DNA of 64,000 nucleotides from Lasiodiplodia sp. COLG20 (GCA_009801085.1 VNWV01000015.1:186001-250000), one strand, 5' to 3'; shown: positions 22,501-31,370, counted from the stretch's first letter. Notes: a model not told the origin generated them from the letters alone. Numbers and translations are program-made.

Positions 22501-23211
22501 TCACAAATCCGCACCGCCAGCAGGCACCCTCCTCTGCCAGCAGCTCCCAAACGAGACGTGCGCCCACTCGACCGACTCCTCCACACCGGGCGCCTCGAGC
22601 GCCCACTTGAGCAGCACCTTCGCGCAGTGGTGCGCATGGTCCTCCGACCACACCTTCCGATCGTACACGTCGTCGCCGCCCACGGCCCGCGCGACGCGCG
22701 TGTACATGAAGGCGCAGTGCGCCAGGTGTTGGCGCTGCGGGCCCCAGAACCCGACGTCGGCCGTCTCGCGGGAGAAATCGAGGACGGGTTCTTTGTTGCT
22801 GCTGTCGTGAGCAGCATCGCCGCGCCAGTACTCGAACGTGTCGTTGTGGAAGGAGCGGTACGCCTCGTCGCTCGACCGGTCGCACTCGCGTGGCAGCCAC
22901 ATTAGTGTTAGGCGGTCGAAGGTGCAGTTGCGCGCGAGTGCCTCGTCGACGCTGCTGCCGCAGTGGAGTTTCTGCTCTTCGAGGATGCGAGGCGGCGGGT
23001 TGGCGGCCGTGTGGTGGCGGTGGCCGTGCCCCTGGTGGATGCCGGCTGTGTAGCCCAGGCCCAGCGCCGCGAAGAGGGCTAGCGTGATGGAGAAGACGGC
23101 GAGGAGGTGGCGGCGCGTGGGTGCGTAGGACCGTGTTGGCTTGCTGGAGGCTAGGTCTTCGTCGCTGGTGGTGGGGAGTTTCCCGTAGCCTTGCTTTGTG
23201 GCGAAAAACAT
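22501..23211 (-). CDS. UstYa-like single-pass membrane protein with two HxxHC motifs
   Basis: A 236-residue intronless ORF with ATG at 23211. Residues 1-35 are cytosolic and basic, 36-56 form one membrane helix (LLAVFSITLALFAALGLGY), and the rest should be lumenal. The lumenal part starts HCGSSVDEALARNCTFD, then LMWLPREC, and holds HLAHC (162-166) and HAHHC (192-196). Paired HxxHC motifs after one N-terminal helix are the signature of UstYa/DUF3328-type proteins, which oxidatively modify or cyclise ribosomal peptides. This copy fits a common fungal branch with the CGxSxxEA...C-F-D opening, whose chemistry is not known to me. Two motif copies lie 330-360 bp upstream. Confidence 0.68.
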   Translation of the reverse strand: MFFATKQGYGKLPTTSDEDLASSKPTRSYAPTRRHLLAVFSITLALFAALGLGYTAGIHQGHGHRHHTAANPPPRILEEQKLHCGSSVDEALARNCTFDRLTLMWLPRECDRSSDEAYRSFHNDTFEYWRGDAAHDSSNKEPVLDFSRETADVGFWGPQRQHLAHCAFMYTRVARAVGGDDVYDRKVWSEDHAHHCAKVLLKWALEAPGVEESVEWAHVSFGSCWQRRVPAGGADL

Positions 23212-23538
23212 TTTTTTTTGTTGCTGTCTTGGACGTCAGTCTGGGATTTGTCAGATGGATTGGATGTGAGGGCCATTTACGCTGTGTGAGATCTTCAACT
23301 TGGTGTTGTCAAGACACCGTCTCGGTGATGCCGCTATAGCTAACGAGTTGTGATCAGTGGAATCAACAGTGTATCTCAATTGCACAGTTCGCCATGAAGT
23401 AAGCTCGAGAGTGAATCATCCAGTGCCTCTGTGGACTGACCGATCCTTGGGCTCACGCTATTCTCATTACATCACGCCATTGGAAGCCCAAGCGTTTAGT
23501 TGCCAGTAGTCAGTGGTCGAGGTTCCCTTTGTTTAGCT

Positions 23539-23551
23539 GCTGGAAGCCTGA
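23539..23551 (+). promoter_or_regulatory. Shared cluster motif, copy 2
   Basis: GCTGGAAGCCTGA, upstream of the UstYa-like gene. Copy 3 starts 18 bp further on in the same orientation. Confidence 0.65.
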
Positions 23552-23556
23552 ATGCT

Positions 23557-23569
23557 GCGGGAAGCCTGA
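23557..23569 (+). promoter_or_regulatory. Shared cluster motif, copy 3
   Basis: GCGGGAAGCCTGA, forming a tandem pair with copy 2. Confidence 0.65.
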
Positions 23570-23985
23570 TCGACGGCGTGGCATAGTTAGCCTGAGCGGC
23601 GATTTATCTTGCCAGTACTGCAACAGCTCCACAAGCTCTAGGTCTCTAATTGTCCGGCTGACAAATACAAAAATTTCCAAGACACAGCAGTTTGAGACTT
23701 TTCCCAACTTTACTGTCAGTGTTTCATCTGGAAGTGGCCGCTACGAGTGCCCCGTCGTCAGCAAAACTGTTCGGATGCGAATTGTATGGTGATGATGAAT
23801 CAATTAATTTGTACAACCTACGGGAATCTTTGACTTATTTGAAGCATAATCGAATTCATCATAGTCATTATCATCATCATTGACAAATCACTGGAGTCGG
23901 TCCCTCAATGAAAACTGGCATACAAGATAGCTTTCTTCAGTGAAGTGTGTATTCAATCTTATGATAGATATGGAATCCATATTAT

Positions 23986-25020
23986 CTACAGCGCCTTCTT
24001 CTCTCTGAATTTTGTCTCTTGCTCTTGCTGCTGCACGTGCTCCGCCCTCTGCAACCAGCCCTCCGCCATGGCTCCGCCGAAGACGAGGACCAAACCCAAC
24101 CACTGCCACTCTGTGGGGGTTTTCTGGAACCAGAGGATGCTCATAAGCATTGAGAGTGTCTTCCTAACTACACGGATGTTCATTTGAACAAGGCTCGAGA
24201 AGCTAGGAAATGCAACGAAGAGAAGCAGCTGCGAGGCGGCGCCAAGCACAGCATAACCGACGATGTCGTAGAGCACTGCAGGCTGCTGCACGATGAAGCG
24301 GAGAGCCATCAAGAGCTCTCCTCTACTTTCGTGCGCCATTGCTGGCAGGATCGTTTCCGGTAGAAATTGGACTCCGACCAGGTAGATAGCCGTGAATACA
24401 GTGGCGACGATGTTCTGAGCCAGCATCCGCTGGGGACCCCTGAGGCCACCGTAGATGGCGGGAGAACTGACAACATGCTCCAGGACAATATAGGTGGAGC
24501 CTTCCAGGAAGAGGTTGACTAGAAGCAGCGAGAGACCGAAAAGGTGATCTCTGTGGCTCCCGCTCGGGCTGCCGATCGCAGCCAGGGCGAAAGGGCTCTC
24601 GAGTGTGACGAGCAACAAGCCCAGGGTGACTGCGAGGAAAAGTGCATATCGGGAGATTGGATATCGCTTTCGCAGGAAGATGACGTTGAGAGATACTACG
24701 GGTAAGAGCATGCACGACTTTGAGACTACCAGAGCAGAGTAGTCGACATAGCGCAGCGAAGCAGTGCCGAACTGAGAACCAAAATTGCTCGCCCAGCTGA
24801 TGAACATCAACGGAGCAACGCTCGCAAGGGCAGGTATCTCGAGCTTGAATGCAGTTGACTTTCGAGCATGCAGGACTAAGTAGAGGCCGGCGGCCACAGC
24901 GTTGAACAAGGACTGGATTGTGTTGAAGACGACCGGAAACCTGAAGTGCCCTGTGTTCGGGTAGGGTTTGGTGAAAACACGCTCCTGAAACACAGATGAC
25001 GCCAAACTGGTGTTCAACAT
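23986..25020 (-). CDS. UDP-galactose/nucleotide-sugar transporter, SLC35B1/Hut1 family
   Basis: A 344-residue ORF with ATG at 25020. It has about nine hydrophobic helices. Family marks are VFQERVFTKPYPN, FRFPVVFNTIQSLFNA, the SWASNFGSQFGTASLRYVDY stretch and RKTLSMLMSILWFQKTPTEWQWLGLVLVFGGAMAEG near the C-terminus. The tail ends in KKAL, a possible ER-retrieval signal. The protein should move a UDP-sugar into the ER lumen. TM1 looks short against the family, so a small 5' exon may be missing; an acceptor near 25065 could serve. No shared motif is found in its promoter. Confidence 0.85.
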   Translation of the reverse strand: MLNTSLASSVFQERVFTKPYPNTGHFRFPVVFNTIQSLFNAVAAGLYLVLHARKSTAFKLEIPALASVAPLMFISWASNFGSQFGTASLRYVDYSALVVSKSCMLLPVVSLNVIFLRKRYPISRYALFLAVTLGLLLVTLESPFALAAIGSPSGSHRDHLFGLSLLLVNLFLEGSTYIVLEHVVSSPAIYGGLRGPQRMLAQNIVATVFTAIYLVGVQFLPETILPAMAHESRGELLMALRFIVQQPAVLYDIVGYAVLGAASQLLLFVAFPSFSSLVQMNIRVVRKTLSMLMSILWFQKTPTEWQWLGLVLVFGGAMAEGWLQRAEHVQQQEQETKFREKKAL

Positions 25021-25464
25021 TAGTTTCCGGTCTGAGGATCTTTTGAATATCGAGTGGACTCACTAGAAAAGAAAATACCCTCCAGCCAAAGATGATAAAT
25101 CGCGTGCCTGCCGAATGCGATCCCTGGACGGCTGGATCGCCTTCAAGCGTAATACAATTGAGTTCGTATTGAACATAGCGTAATGTCTCTGGAGACGTCG
25201 TCTATCAGTTGTTAGTCTATATTGTAGTGTTGTCGAGTACATAAAACAAAGCACCTGGTAGTCGTTGATGGAGCTTGGGGAGCTCGCGCCACTCCAACCC
25301 GGCGATCAGGCCACACGCATGTATGTTCCACGAGACGCAGCGACATGCCTGCTCTCTACCCCGGCCAGGCCCTCGGGCCGCCCGTCGCCTTATCCAACCC
25401 GCCGTGCTTCTCGCATCGCTCACCTTCCCTCCACCAACCCATATTCGAGACACACCCGCGAATC
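25021..25464. promoter_or_regulatory. Divergent promoter, transporter / ITPase
   Basis: About 440 bp shared by the two divergent genes. An in-frame ATG at 25345 would extend the ITPase by 40 low-complexity residues. No GGAAGCCTGA copy is seen. Confidence 0.5.
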
Positions 25465-26284
25465 ATGTCAGCAACACGGCCCCGCGTGCTGAACTTCATC
25501 ACGAGCAACCGCAACAAGCTTGCAGAAGCGACTGCGATCCTTCGCGGCTGCGTCGAGCTGCGCAGCCAATCCGTGGACGTCCTGGAAATCCAGGGCACCC
25601 CGCGGGACATCGCCGCGGACAAGTGCAGGCGCGCTGCCATTGCCGTGCGTCATTTTTTCTCCCTTTTTTATGCCCCACAGAGAGGCACAGTGGGAGGCCT
25701 TGCTGACAGTTCTACATGGACAGGTTAACGGTCCAGCGCTCGTCGAGGACACGGCGTTGGAGTTCCACGCGCTCAATGGCATGCCGGGGCCTTACATGTA
25801 CGTCATCCCACTCTTGCCCGCAGCTGCATGCCTGACGTCCCATCGTCCTCAGCCGTCCGTTCTTCTCGGCTATCGGCAACGACGGCCTGCGCAACCTTCT
25901 GGCCGCGTATGAGGACAAGTCTGCTACTTCGGTTTGCACCCTTGCGTACTGCCAGGGACCAGGGGAGGAACCCTTGATCTTTGAGGGACAATGTACTGGC
26001 ACGATCGTGCCACCAAGGGGGAGCAATGGTTTCGGTGTGTGAAAGATGTTGAGTTTTTTTTGGCTCCGACAGAAGGAGCTGACATACATACCCTTCCAGC
26101 GTACGATCCGATCTTCGAGCACGAGGGCCAGACCTTTGCGGAGATGGACCCCGCGTACAAGGTAAGTCAGACGCTATGCACTGTACAGGCTGGACCAACT
26201 TCTCATATGTCGTAGAACCAAGTTTCAGATCGGTACAGGGCTCTGCAGAAGCTGCGACAGTGGCTGGAAGATGCGACAGACTGA
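25465..26284 (+). CDS. HAM1: Inosine triphosphate pyrophosphatase
   Basis: Five exons: 25465-25644, 25724-25797, 25853-26034, 26100-26161 and 26216-26284 (188 residues, normal for the family). All four introns (79, 55, 65, 54 bp) keep frame. The Ham1/ITPase motifs are in order: [62 protein letters not shown], and DRYRALQKL near the end. The enzyme hydrolyses ITP, dITP and XTP to monophosphates and keeps deaminated purines out of nucleic acids. GFG-W is GFA-Y here, a mild change. The start at 25465 matches the family length. Confidence 0.95.
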
Positions 26285-26541
26285 TCACGAAGAGGAAGAA
26301 TTGGTGGTAAATGCTACATTCCTCTTAGAACTTTATCTGTATACATCCGGTATTGAAACAGATCCATTTATCTCTTCCATCTTATGTTTCTCTAGAGCCT
26401 CTACGTAGATCCATCATCACAGTAAAAACCCCCCTACGTGTTGAGTTGTTGGTCAGTTGCACAAAAGGAGCGCTGACAAGGGACCCCACTCACAGCTCTC
26501 CCACCACACAAATACCCAGAGGGGCAGCAAATCGAGCCATC

Positions 26542-26696
26542 CTAATCAGGCCCGCAGCAGTACTCGCTCGACCCGCAGTCGGAGACCCCGCTGCATGCCT
26601 GTCGCTAGTTAGCACGTCGCGCGGGCGCCAGGGCTTGACACGCACTGCAGCAATGGAGAACAGGGAAAGAAATACCAAAAAAGCGCGCAGCTGCAT
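26542..26696 (-). CDS. Tiny secreted Cys-rich peptide
   Basis: Exon 1 (26696-26646) encodes MQLRAFLVFLSLFSIAA, a clean signal peptide. A 47-bp intron (26645-26599) starts GTGCGT and ends GCTAACTAGCGACAG, with an ideal branch site, and is phase 0. Exon 2 (26598-26542) adds 18 residues with four Cys spaced C-x5-C-x5-CC and a short C-terminal GPD before TAG, for 35 residues in all. Unspliced, the frame gives a 68-residue Cys-poor product, so the intron is what reveals the peptide. The shared motif lies 130 bp upstream, the same distance as in the NTase gene. The Cys spacing resembles the first half of a knottin, but family and function are unknown. Confidence 0.6.
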
Positions 26697-26825
26697 TTGT
26701 GGTTATTGACGCCGATGCAAGCAGGTGGGGGGGACGGCGCCAAAAAAGAAAATGCTATCATATGGGGCCCGAAGCATGCCATATGTACAGCGAAGCTTTC
26801 TGCCCCGCCGAAGGATTTGCCTGCT

Positions 26826-26838
26826 GCAGGAAGCCTGA
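26826..26838 (+). promoter_or_regulatory. Shared cluster motif, copy 4
   Basis: GCAGGAAGCCTGA, 130 bp upstream of the small secreted peptide start at 26696. It lies between the 3' ends of two larger genes, so the small gene is its only obvious target. Confidence 0.65.
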
Positions 26839-26975
26839 CTCGTTGTAAACGCTGGGGGCGGATTCCCGCAGAGACCCTTGCGGTTGCCCAACTCCGAGAC
26901 TGAATCTGGGATACGAGATCACATACACTAAGTGCCATTTCCTATGACCAGAGGACCAATCAAAACGCACATTCC

Positions 26976-28593
26976 TCAATAGCAGTCCGCGTCAACAAGC
27001 TCCCGCTCCTCCGCCCCCATCTCCGTCGTAAACCCCGTCGTAGCGCTGAGGTCGGCAATCCGGCCCAGCAAGAACTCGAGCTGCCTGAACGCAGCGGCGG
27101 GCTGGTACGCCGGCACCTCGTGCCCGCTCAGCTCCACCGTGCAGAACGTCATCCCGCGCTCCGAGACCCAGCGGCCCAGCACCCCCGATCCCGCCGCACT
27201 CCCTACCCCCCGAGCAGTACGCGGGACGTAGAACGGCGCACTCGGCGCCGCCCTGAAGCCCTGGGCGCCGTTCCACGTCAGGTTCTGCAGCGTGAGCAGC
27301 GAGCCGGCGCTCAGCAGGATCATGTCGCGCGCGCCGTGGGCGACGACGACGTTGCGCGTGGCCTCGACGACGCGCTGCAGCGGGCCGCCGGTCAGGCCGG
27401 ACGGCGGGGAGCGGTCGGTGAAGTTGGCGATGACGGGGGTGGGCGTGCAGAGGTGCCAGGTGGTGTCGAGCGGCGCGTGGATGGCGGATTTGACGGATGT
27501 GCGGTTGAAGTAGGGCTCGAAGTTGGCCGGCACGTGGACGGTCTGGTAGGCCGGGTTGCCGAGGACGTCCCATGCGATGGGGCACAGGGACCCGGCTTCG
27601 TAGATGTTGAAGCACGGGTTGAGGTCTACTGCGGCGGCGTATATTGCGGAGAGCAAGTCGCATTCTTGCGTGACGGTCCCGTTGGAGTCGAGGCCTGGGG
27701 GCGGCGGTAGCGGGCCGGTTGGTGGGAATGAGAGCCCTGCTGAGAGGAAGGAATCGTAGCCGCATGAAGAGCTTCTGTCGTGGATTTCTTTGTTGAATGT
27801 TTCGTTGAATGGGAGGCTATTGATGTTGGTATGACAACGGTACTGAGGCAGATGCGGAGACATACCTTTGCTGATGAGCGTCAGTGAACGCTACAATAGG
27901 GACCTGTTTGGATATTTGTGGCCATCCGAAACTGGGATCGTATATCATGATTCCAGAAACGTTGAAGTAAGACTTGTCATCTTGATCAAGCATAGCTGCG
28001 GCAATGTACGGTACGTATTGCCCGGCAAAACTCTCTCCAGTGATGAAGACCTTGCGGTCATGTAACCCAAAAAGGTCCACAAAGTTCTTCCAAAACGAGA
28101 GAAACTGCACAGCAGCATCTTCAGACGAAGTTGCGTTCGGGGTGCCCTGCGAGAATCCAGTTCCAACAGGCTGGTCAATCCAGACCATGTTTGTCAAGTT
28201 GACCCAAGTCCAGGGATTCCGCAGTGGCATGTAGCTGCCGGGTGGCCAAAGGACAGGACCCTGCTCTCGAAAGAAGCCGTAGAGAGAAGAGCACCCGGGC
28301 CCTCCGTTGAGCCATATGGTTATCTCATCACCGGCTGCTGGATTTTGGCTGGGAGCAAACCAGAAGAAAAGCTCTTTGCCACTTTCATCAACCGGAAGCA
28401 GCCCAGAGTATGTTTCCCCAATATCAAAGTCAACATCTGGTAGAGCTGACCCATTCACAGAGAATGGGAGGGTCTGTTCTGTGAGAAATTCGCTACTACC
28501 TGTTGCATGTCTAGGAGCCCCCTGGTCTGGGTTCTGTGTTGGGGCACTCCAAACAACCGGCAAGTACGAGAAGAATAGCGGAAAGATAATCAT
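26976..28593 (-). CDS. Secreted serine carboxypeptidase, peptidase S10
   Basis: Exons are 28593-27866 and 27816-26976; a 49-bp intron (phase 2) joins HQQ to SLPFNETF, giving 522 residues. Residues 1-17 are a signal peptide. S10 motifs: [10 protein letters not shown] (about 94-103, oxyanion hole), [10 protein letters not shown] with nucleophile Ser188, HGARDMILL carrying the Asp, and [12 protein letters not shown] carrying the His. The triad is complete. Many N-x-S/T sites suggest glycosylation. No C-terminal membrane helix is seen, unlike Kex1. It removes C-terminal residues from peptides in the secretory path or outside the cell. It is transcribed divergently from the repeat-protein gene over a shared motif site. 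Confidence 0.93.
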
Positions 28594-29077
28594 GAGAGAC
28601 AGAAAACCAAGTCCTCGGCAGGGTTACGGGAAAGAAACTCGCAACCACAATCTGGCACGCCGAAACATGTCATGACATCCCAGCAGTGTGAACCACCATG
28701 CAGTACCGTTTGTTACTACGCTTCTAAGGATGCAAGTCAGGTGCTTGAATAAGGCAATGCAGAGGCAGTGGAGGCCTCAATGCATGGGGGCCACGGCAAT
28801 TCCTTGACCTTCTCATGCAGGAAGCCTAAGGCTCCTCCTGACAGTGGGCCCCGGCCATCAACTACCCAATCCGATAGGCCCGAATGAGATAGGCAGAGAG
28901 CTTTCTTCCGCCACAGCAACCCCGCACCTAACACGTCGCGGCGTTCCAAGAGTAGATGGTCGGCTGGCTGTAGTCGATAAGACTGCAAGACGCTGCCGCC
29001 TCTCGGCCCCATAGATAGTTACATGTTCCTTTGAATACGCTTGCACGGTTACGTAGCAGCCGTCAAAGCCAGGAAAA
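28594..29077. promoter_or_regulatory. Divergent promoter, carboxypeptidase / repeat protein
   Basis: A 484-bp region shared by two secreted-protein genes. It holds one near-exact motif copy at 28817, almost in the middle. Confidence 0.6.
28817..28829 (+). promoter_or_regulatory. Shared cluster motif, copy 5 (one mismatch)
   Basis: GCAGGAAGCCTAA, 224 bp from the carboxypeptidase start and 249 bp from the repeat-protein start. Confidence 0.5.
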
Positions 29078-30889
29078 ATGTATCGTGAGTTACCCAACAT
29101 TTCAAAGAAAACCTTTGACACAACTGACATATGGTATGCAGAACTCCCCCTCTTTATTGCCACTTTGATCCTCTCAGGGGGCTCCGCGGCATCACCCCTC
29201 TCTCTCCGTGATGCTGGAGCACCTCTATCCCTCCGGGAAGCTGCGCCTCTATCATTGAGAGACGCTGGAGCACCCCTTTCCCTCCGCGAAGCCGCGCCGC
29301 TATCACTAAGGGATGCTGGAGCGCCTCTTTCTCTTCGGGACGCTGGAGCGCCTCTTTCCCTCCGCGAGGCTGCTCCACTCTCCTTACGAGAGGCGGCTTC
29401 GACTCCATTGTCTTTGCGCGAAGCAGCACCACTATCACTAAGGGATGCCGGGGCGCCTCTTTCTCTCCGTGAAGCTACACCGCTATCCCTAAGGGACGCT
29501 TTGCCACTATCACTAAGGGACGCTGCGCCGCTATCACTAAGAGATGCTGGAGCACCTCTTTCTCTCCGCGAGGCTTCGGCTCCACTGTCTTTGCGTGATG
29601 CAGCACCGCTGTCCCGGAAGGACGCAGCATCAGCACCTCTTTCTCTCCGTGAGGCTGCTCCTCTCTCTCTCCGCGAGGCTGCTCCTCTGTCTTTACGTGA
29701 GGCTGCTCCTTTGTCCCTTCGGGAAGCTGCGCCACTATCACTAAGGGACGCTGGAGCTCCTCTTTCTCTACGGGAAGCTGCTCCACTGTCCTTACGAGAC
29801 ACCGCTTCAGCTCCCCTCTCTCTGCGCGAAGCCGCTCCCCTCTCTCTCCGTGAGGCCGCTCCCCTGTCTTTGCGCGAGGCAGCTCCTTTGTCTCTGCGCG
29901 ATACTGCACCGTTGTCGATGCGGGATGCCACTCCAGTTCCCCTTTCTCTACGGGAGGCCGCGCCTCTCTCTTTGAGAGATACTGCCGCGACACCTTTGTC
30001 ACTACGCGATGCCGCCCCCCTCTCCATGCGAGACGCTTCCACTGCGCCCTTGTCCAGGCGTGACGCCGCTTCAGCTCCCCTATCCCTGCGCGAGGCCGCC
30101 CCGCTGTCCCTCAGAAACGCAGCTCCACTCTCCCTTCGGAATTCCGCTCCTCTGTCCCTCCGAGACGCCTCTCCCGCGCCCCTATCCCGTCGCGACGCGG
30201 CCTCAGTTCCACTCTCCCTCAGGGACACCTCCTCCACCCCGCTCTCCCTCCGGGACACGGCTGCCGCGGCGGCGCCCCTCGCCCGCCGCGTCGACGCGCC
30301 CGCCCCCAACGCCCTCTACGTCCGCTCTGGCGTCCAAGTCTCCTCCGACCACGTCCTGCGCTACCTGCGCTCCCGCAACCTCATCAGCTGGATCCCGTCG
30401 GGCGCCGGCTTCCACGTCGACATCGCGGCGCCGCTCTGGGAGCTGGGGCTGGCCGGCGCCGCGCGGCGCAAGCGGTCGTACGCGCCCATGCCGGCCAAGC
30501 GCGCCGTGCGGCTCGTCGACGACGCTGCTGTCGGGGGGTCGGTTGCGTGCTACGCGCAAGCGGCGACGGTGTCGGTAGCGCGTCTGCAGCAGGTGGCCGA
30601 GGACGCGTGCGAGGCGCTCGCGGAGCCGATGGGGGCGGGTGTTGAGTTTAGGATGTGGGAGGTGGAGGTTGATGTCAGTGATGGGGGAGCGTCGCACTTG
30701 CGGGTTGGTGTGCAGGTGCTTGGTGGTGGTGGTGGCGGGGGGTTGGCTGGCGATGTGGCCGTGTGCCGCGCGACGCTGGCGGCTGTGGGAGAGGCCTGCG
30801 GTGCCGGCAGCGGCAGCGTCGCCAGCGGCGATGTGCTGGTTGATGGCCGCTTCTTGCTCTCCGTGGACCCGGTCCGCGTGCTTCACTGA
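29078..30889 (+). CDS. Secreted protein with about 41 tandem PLSLR-type repeats
   Basis: Exons are 29078-29084 and 29142-30889 (584 residues). The 57-bp intron (GTGAGT...CAACTGAC...GCAG) is a multiple of three, so the unspliced frame is also open. Only the spliced form begins with a signal peptide, MYQLPLFIATLILSGGSAA. Then about 41 units follow, mostly APLSLR-(E/D)-A with spacers AG, AS, ST or none; variants are SRK, SRR and SMR at the third to fifth places. Each unit ends in Arg and the next begins with Glu/Asp-Ala. From about residue 380 a non-repeat domain follows (LYVRSGVQVSSDHVLRYLRSRN; AARRKRSY; two Cys) that I do not recognise. Candidate precursor of a processed secreted repeat peptide. 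Confidence 0.72.
   Translation: MYRELPNISKKTFDTTDIWYAELPLFIATLILSGGSAASPLSLRDAGAPLSLREAAPLSLRDAGAPLSLREAAPLSLRDAGAPLSLRDAGAPLSLREAAPLSLREAASTPLSLREAAPLSLRDAGAPLSLREATPLSLRDALPLSLRDAAPLSLRDAGAPLSLREASAPLSLRDAAPLSRKDAASAPLSLREAAPLSLREAAPLSLREAAPLSLREAAPLSLRDAGAPLSLREAAPLSLRDTASAPLSLREAAPLSLREAAPLSLREAAPLSLRDTAPLSMRDATPVPLSLREAAPLSLRDTAATPLSLRDAAPLSMRDASTAPLSRRDAASAPLSLREAAPLSLRNAAPLSLRNSAPLSLRDASPAPLSRRDAASVPLSLRDTSSTPLSLRDTAAAAAPLARRVDAPAPNALYVRSGVQVSSDHVLRYLRSRNLISWIPSGAGFHVDIAAPLWELGLAGAARRKRSYAPMPAKRAVRLVDDAAVGGSVACYAQAATVSVARLQQVAEDACEALAEPMGAGVEFRMWEVEVDVSDGGASHLRVGVQVLGGGGGGGLAGDVAVCRATLAAVGEACGAGSGSVASGDVLVDGRFLLSVDPVRVLH
29190..30280 (+). repeat. Coding minisatellite, 24-39 bp units
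   Basis: Imperfect tandem units encode the octapeptide-like repeats. The commonest unit is 24 bp, with longer ones carrying 3-15 extra bases in whole codons. Codons vary between units (CTATCA, CTCTCC, TTGTCT and so on for Leu-Ser) while the peptide is kept, which suggests selection on the protein. Confidence 0.85.
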
Positions 30890-31226
30890 ACCCTGACGCA
30901 CGCACTGTCGGCTTTTTCCCGTGGCCCGGATGGCAAACGAGCGGCTAGTTAGAGGCATGGCTGATGGGGGTGGTGTGTGGGATGGTGTGATCAGTGGTTG
31001 GAGAACCATCGATGGCGATGTTGCAGGGGGTGGGTGGGTCGTGAGGCGAGCGGCGGGACTGCAGCAGGACATTGGCGTGTCGATTGGAAGTGGGCCTGGT
31101 TTTCCTTCGAGACGATCTCATCTTTCAATTGGCTTTTCTTTTTCCTTTAGTTTTACGTAGCAAAGAATGTCGCTCTTTACTCAGCAGAAAAGAGGCGTTG
31201 AGAAAGCCAGTGTGAAGCTCGTGTCG

Positions 31227-31239
31227 GCTGGAAGCCTGA
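31227..31239 (+). promoter_or_regulatory. Shared cluster motif, copy 6
   Basis: GCTGGAAGCCTGA, 132 bp upstream of the ABC exporter ATG at 31371. Confidence 0.65.
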
Positions 31240-31264
31240 TCTACGTTTCGTCCCGCTGCCACAT

Positions 31265-31277
31265 GCGGGAAGCCTGA
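31265..31277 (+). promoter_or_regulatory. Shared cluster motif, copy 7
   Basis: GCGGGAAGCCTGA, 94 bp upstream of the ABC exporter start; 38 bp from copy 6. Confidence 0.65.
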
Positions 31278-31370
31278 ACATTCGGCCTGCCTCTTTGGGT
31301 AATTTGTGCGCTGCACTGGATTTAAACGCGTTAACTGCCGTGAGTTTTGCTCTGTGCTCCAGACCACGCC

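Larger units (their letters stand above)
23212..23985. promoter_or_regulatory. Promoter region of the UstYa-like gene
   Basis: About 770 bp between the UstYa-like start and the 3' end of the transporter gene. Two copies of the shared motif occur at 23539 and 23557. No coding region supported. Confidence 0.5.
30890..31370. promoter_or_regulatory. Promoter region of the ABC exporter
   Basis: About 480 bp with two copies of the shared motif near its end (31227 and 31265). No coding region seen. Confidence 0.55.

Noticed and set aside
28858..30309. Long minus-strand frame (483 codons) rich in GAASRRERGAP repeats
   Set aside because: It is the antisense of the repeat gene. The plus strand has the spliced signal peptide, conserved repeat peptide and a non-repeat C-terminal domain; codon variation keeps the plus-strand peptide.
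29078..30889. Repeat protein as a standard dikaritin (ustiloxin-type) precursor
   Set aside because: The units lack Tyr and nearly all lack Lys-Arg sites, so the usual core and cleavage pattern are absent.
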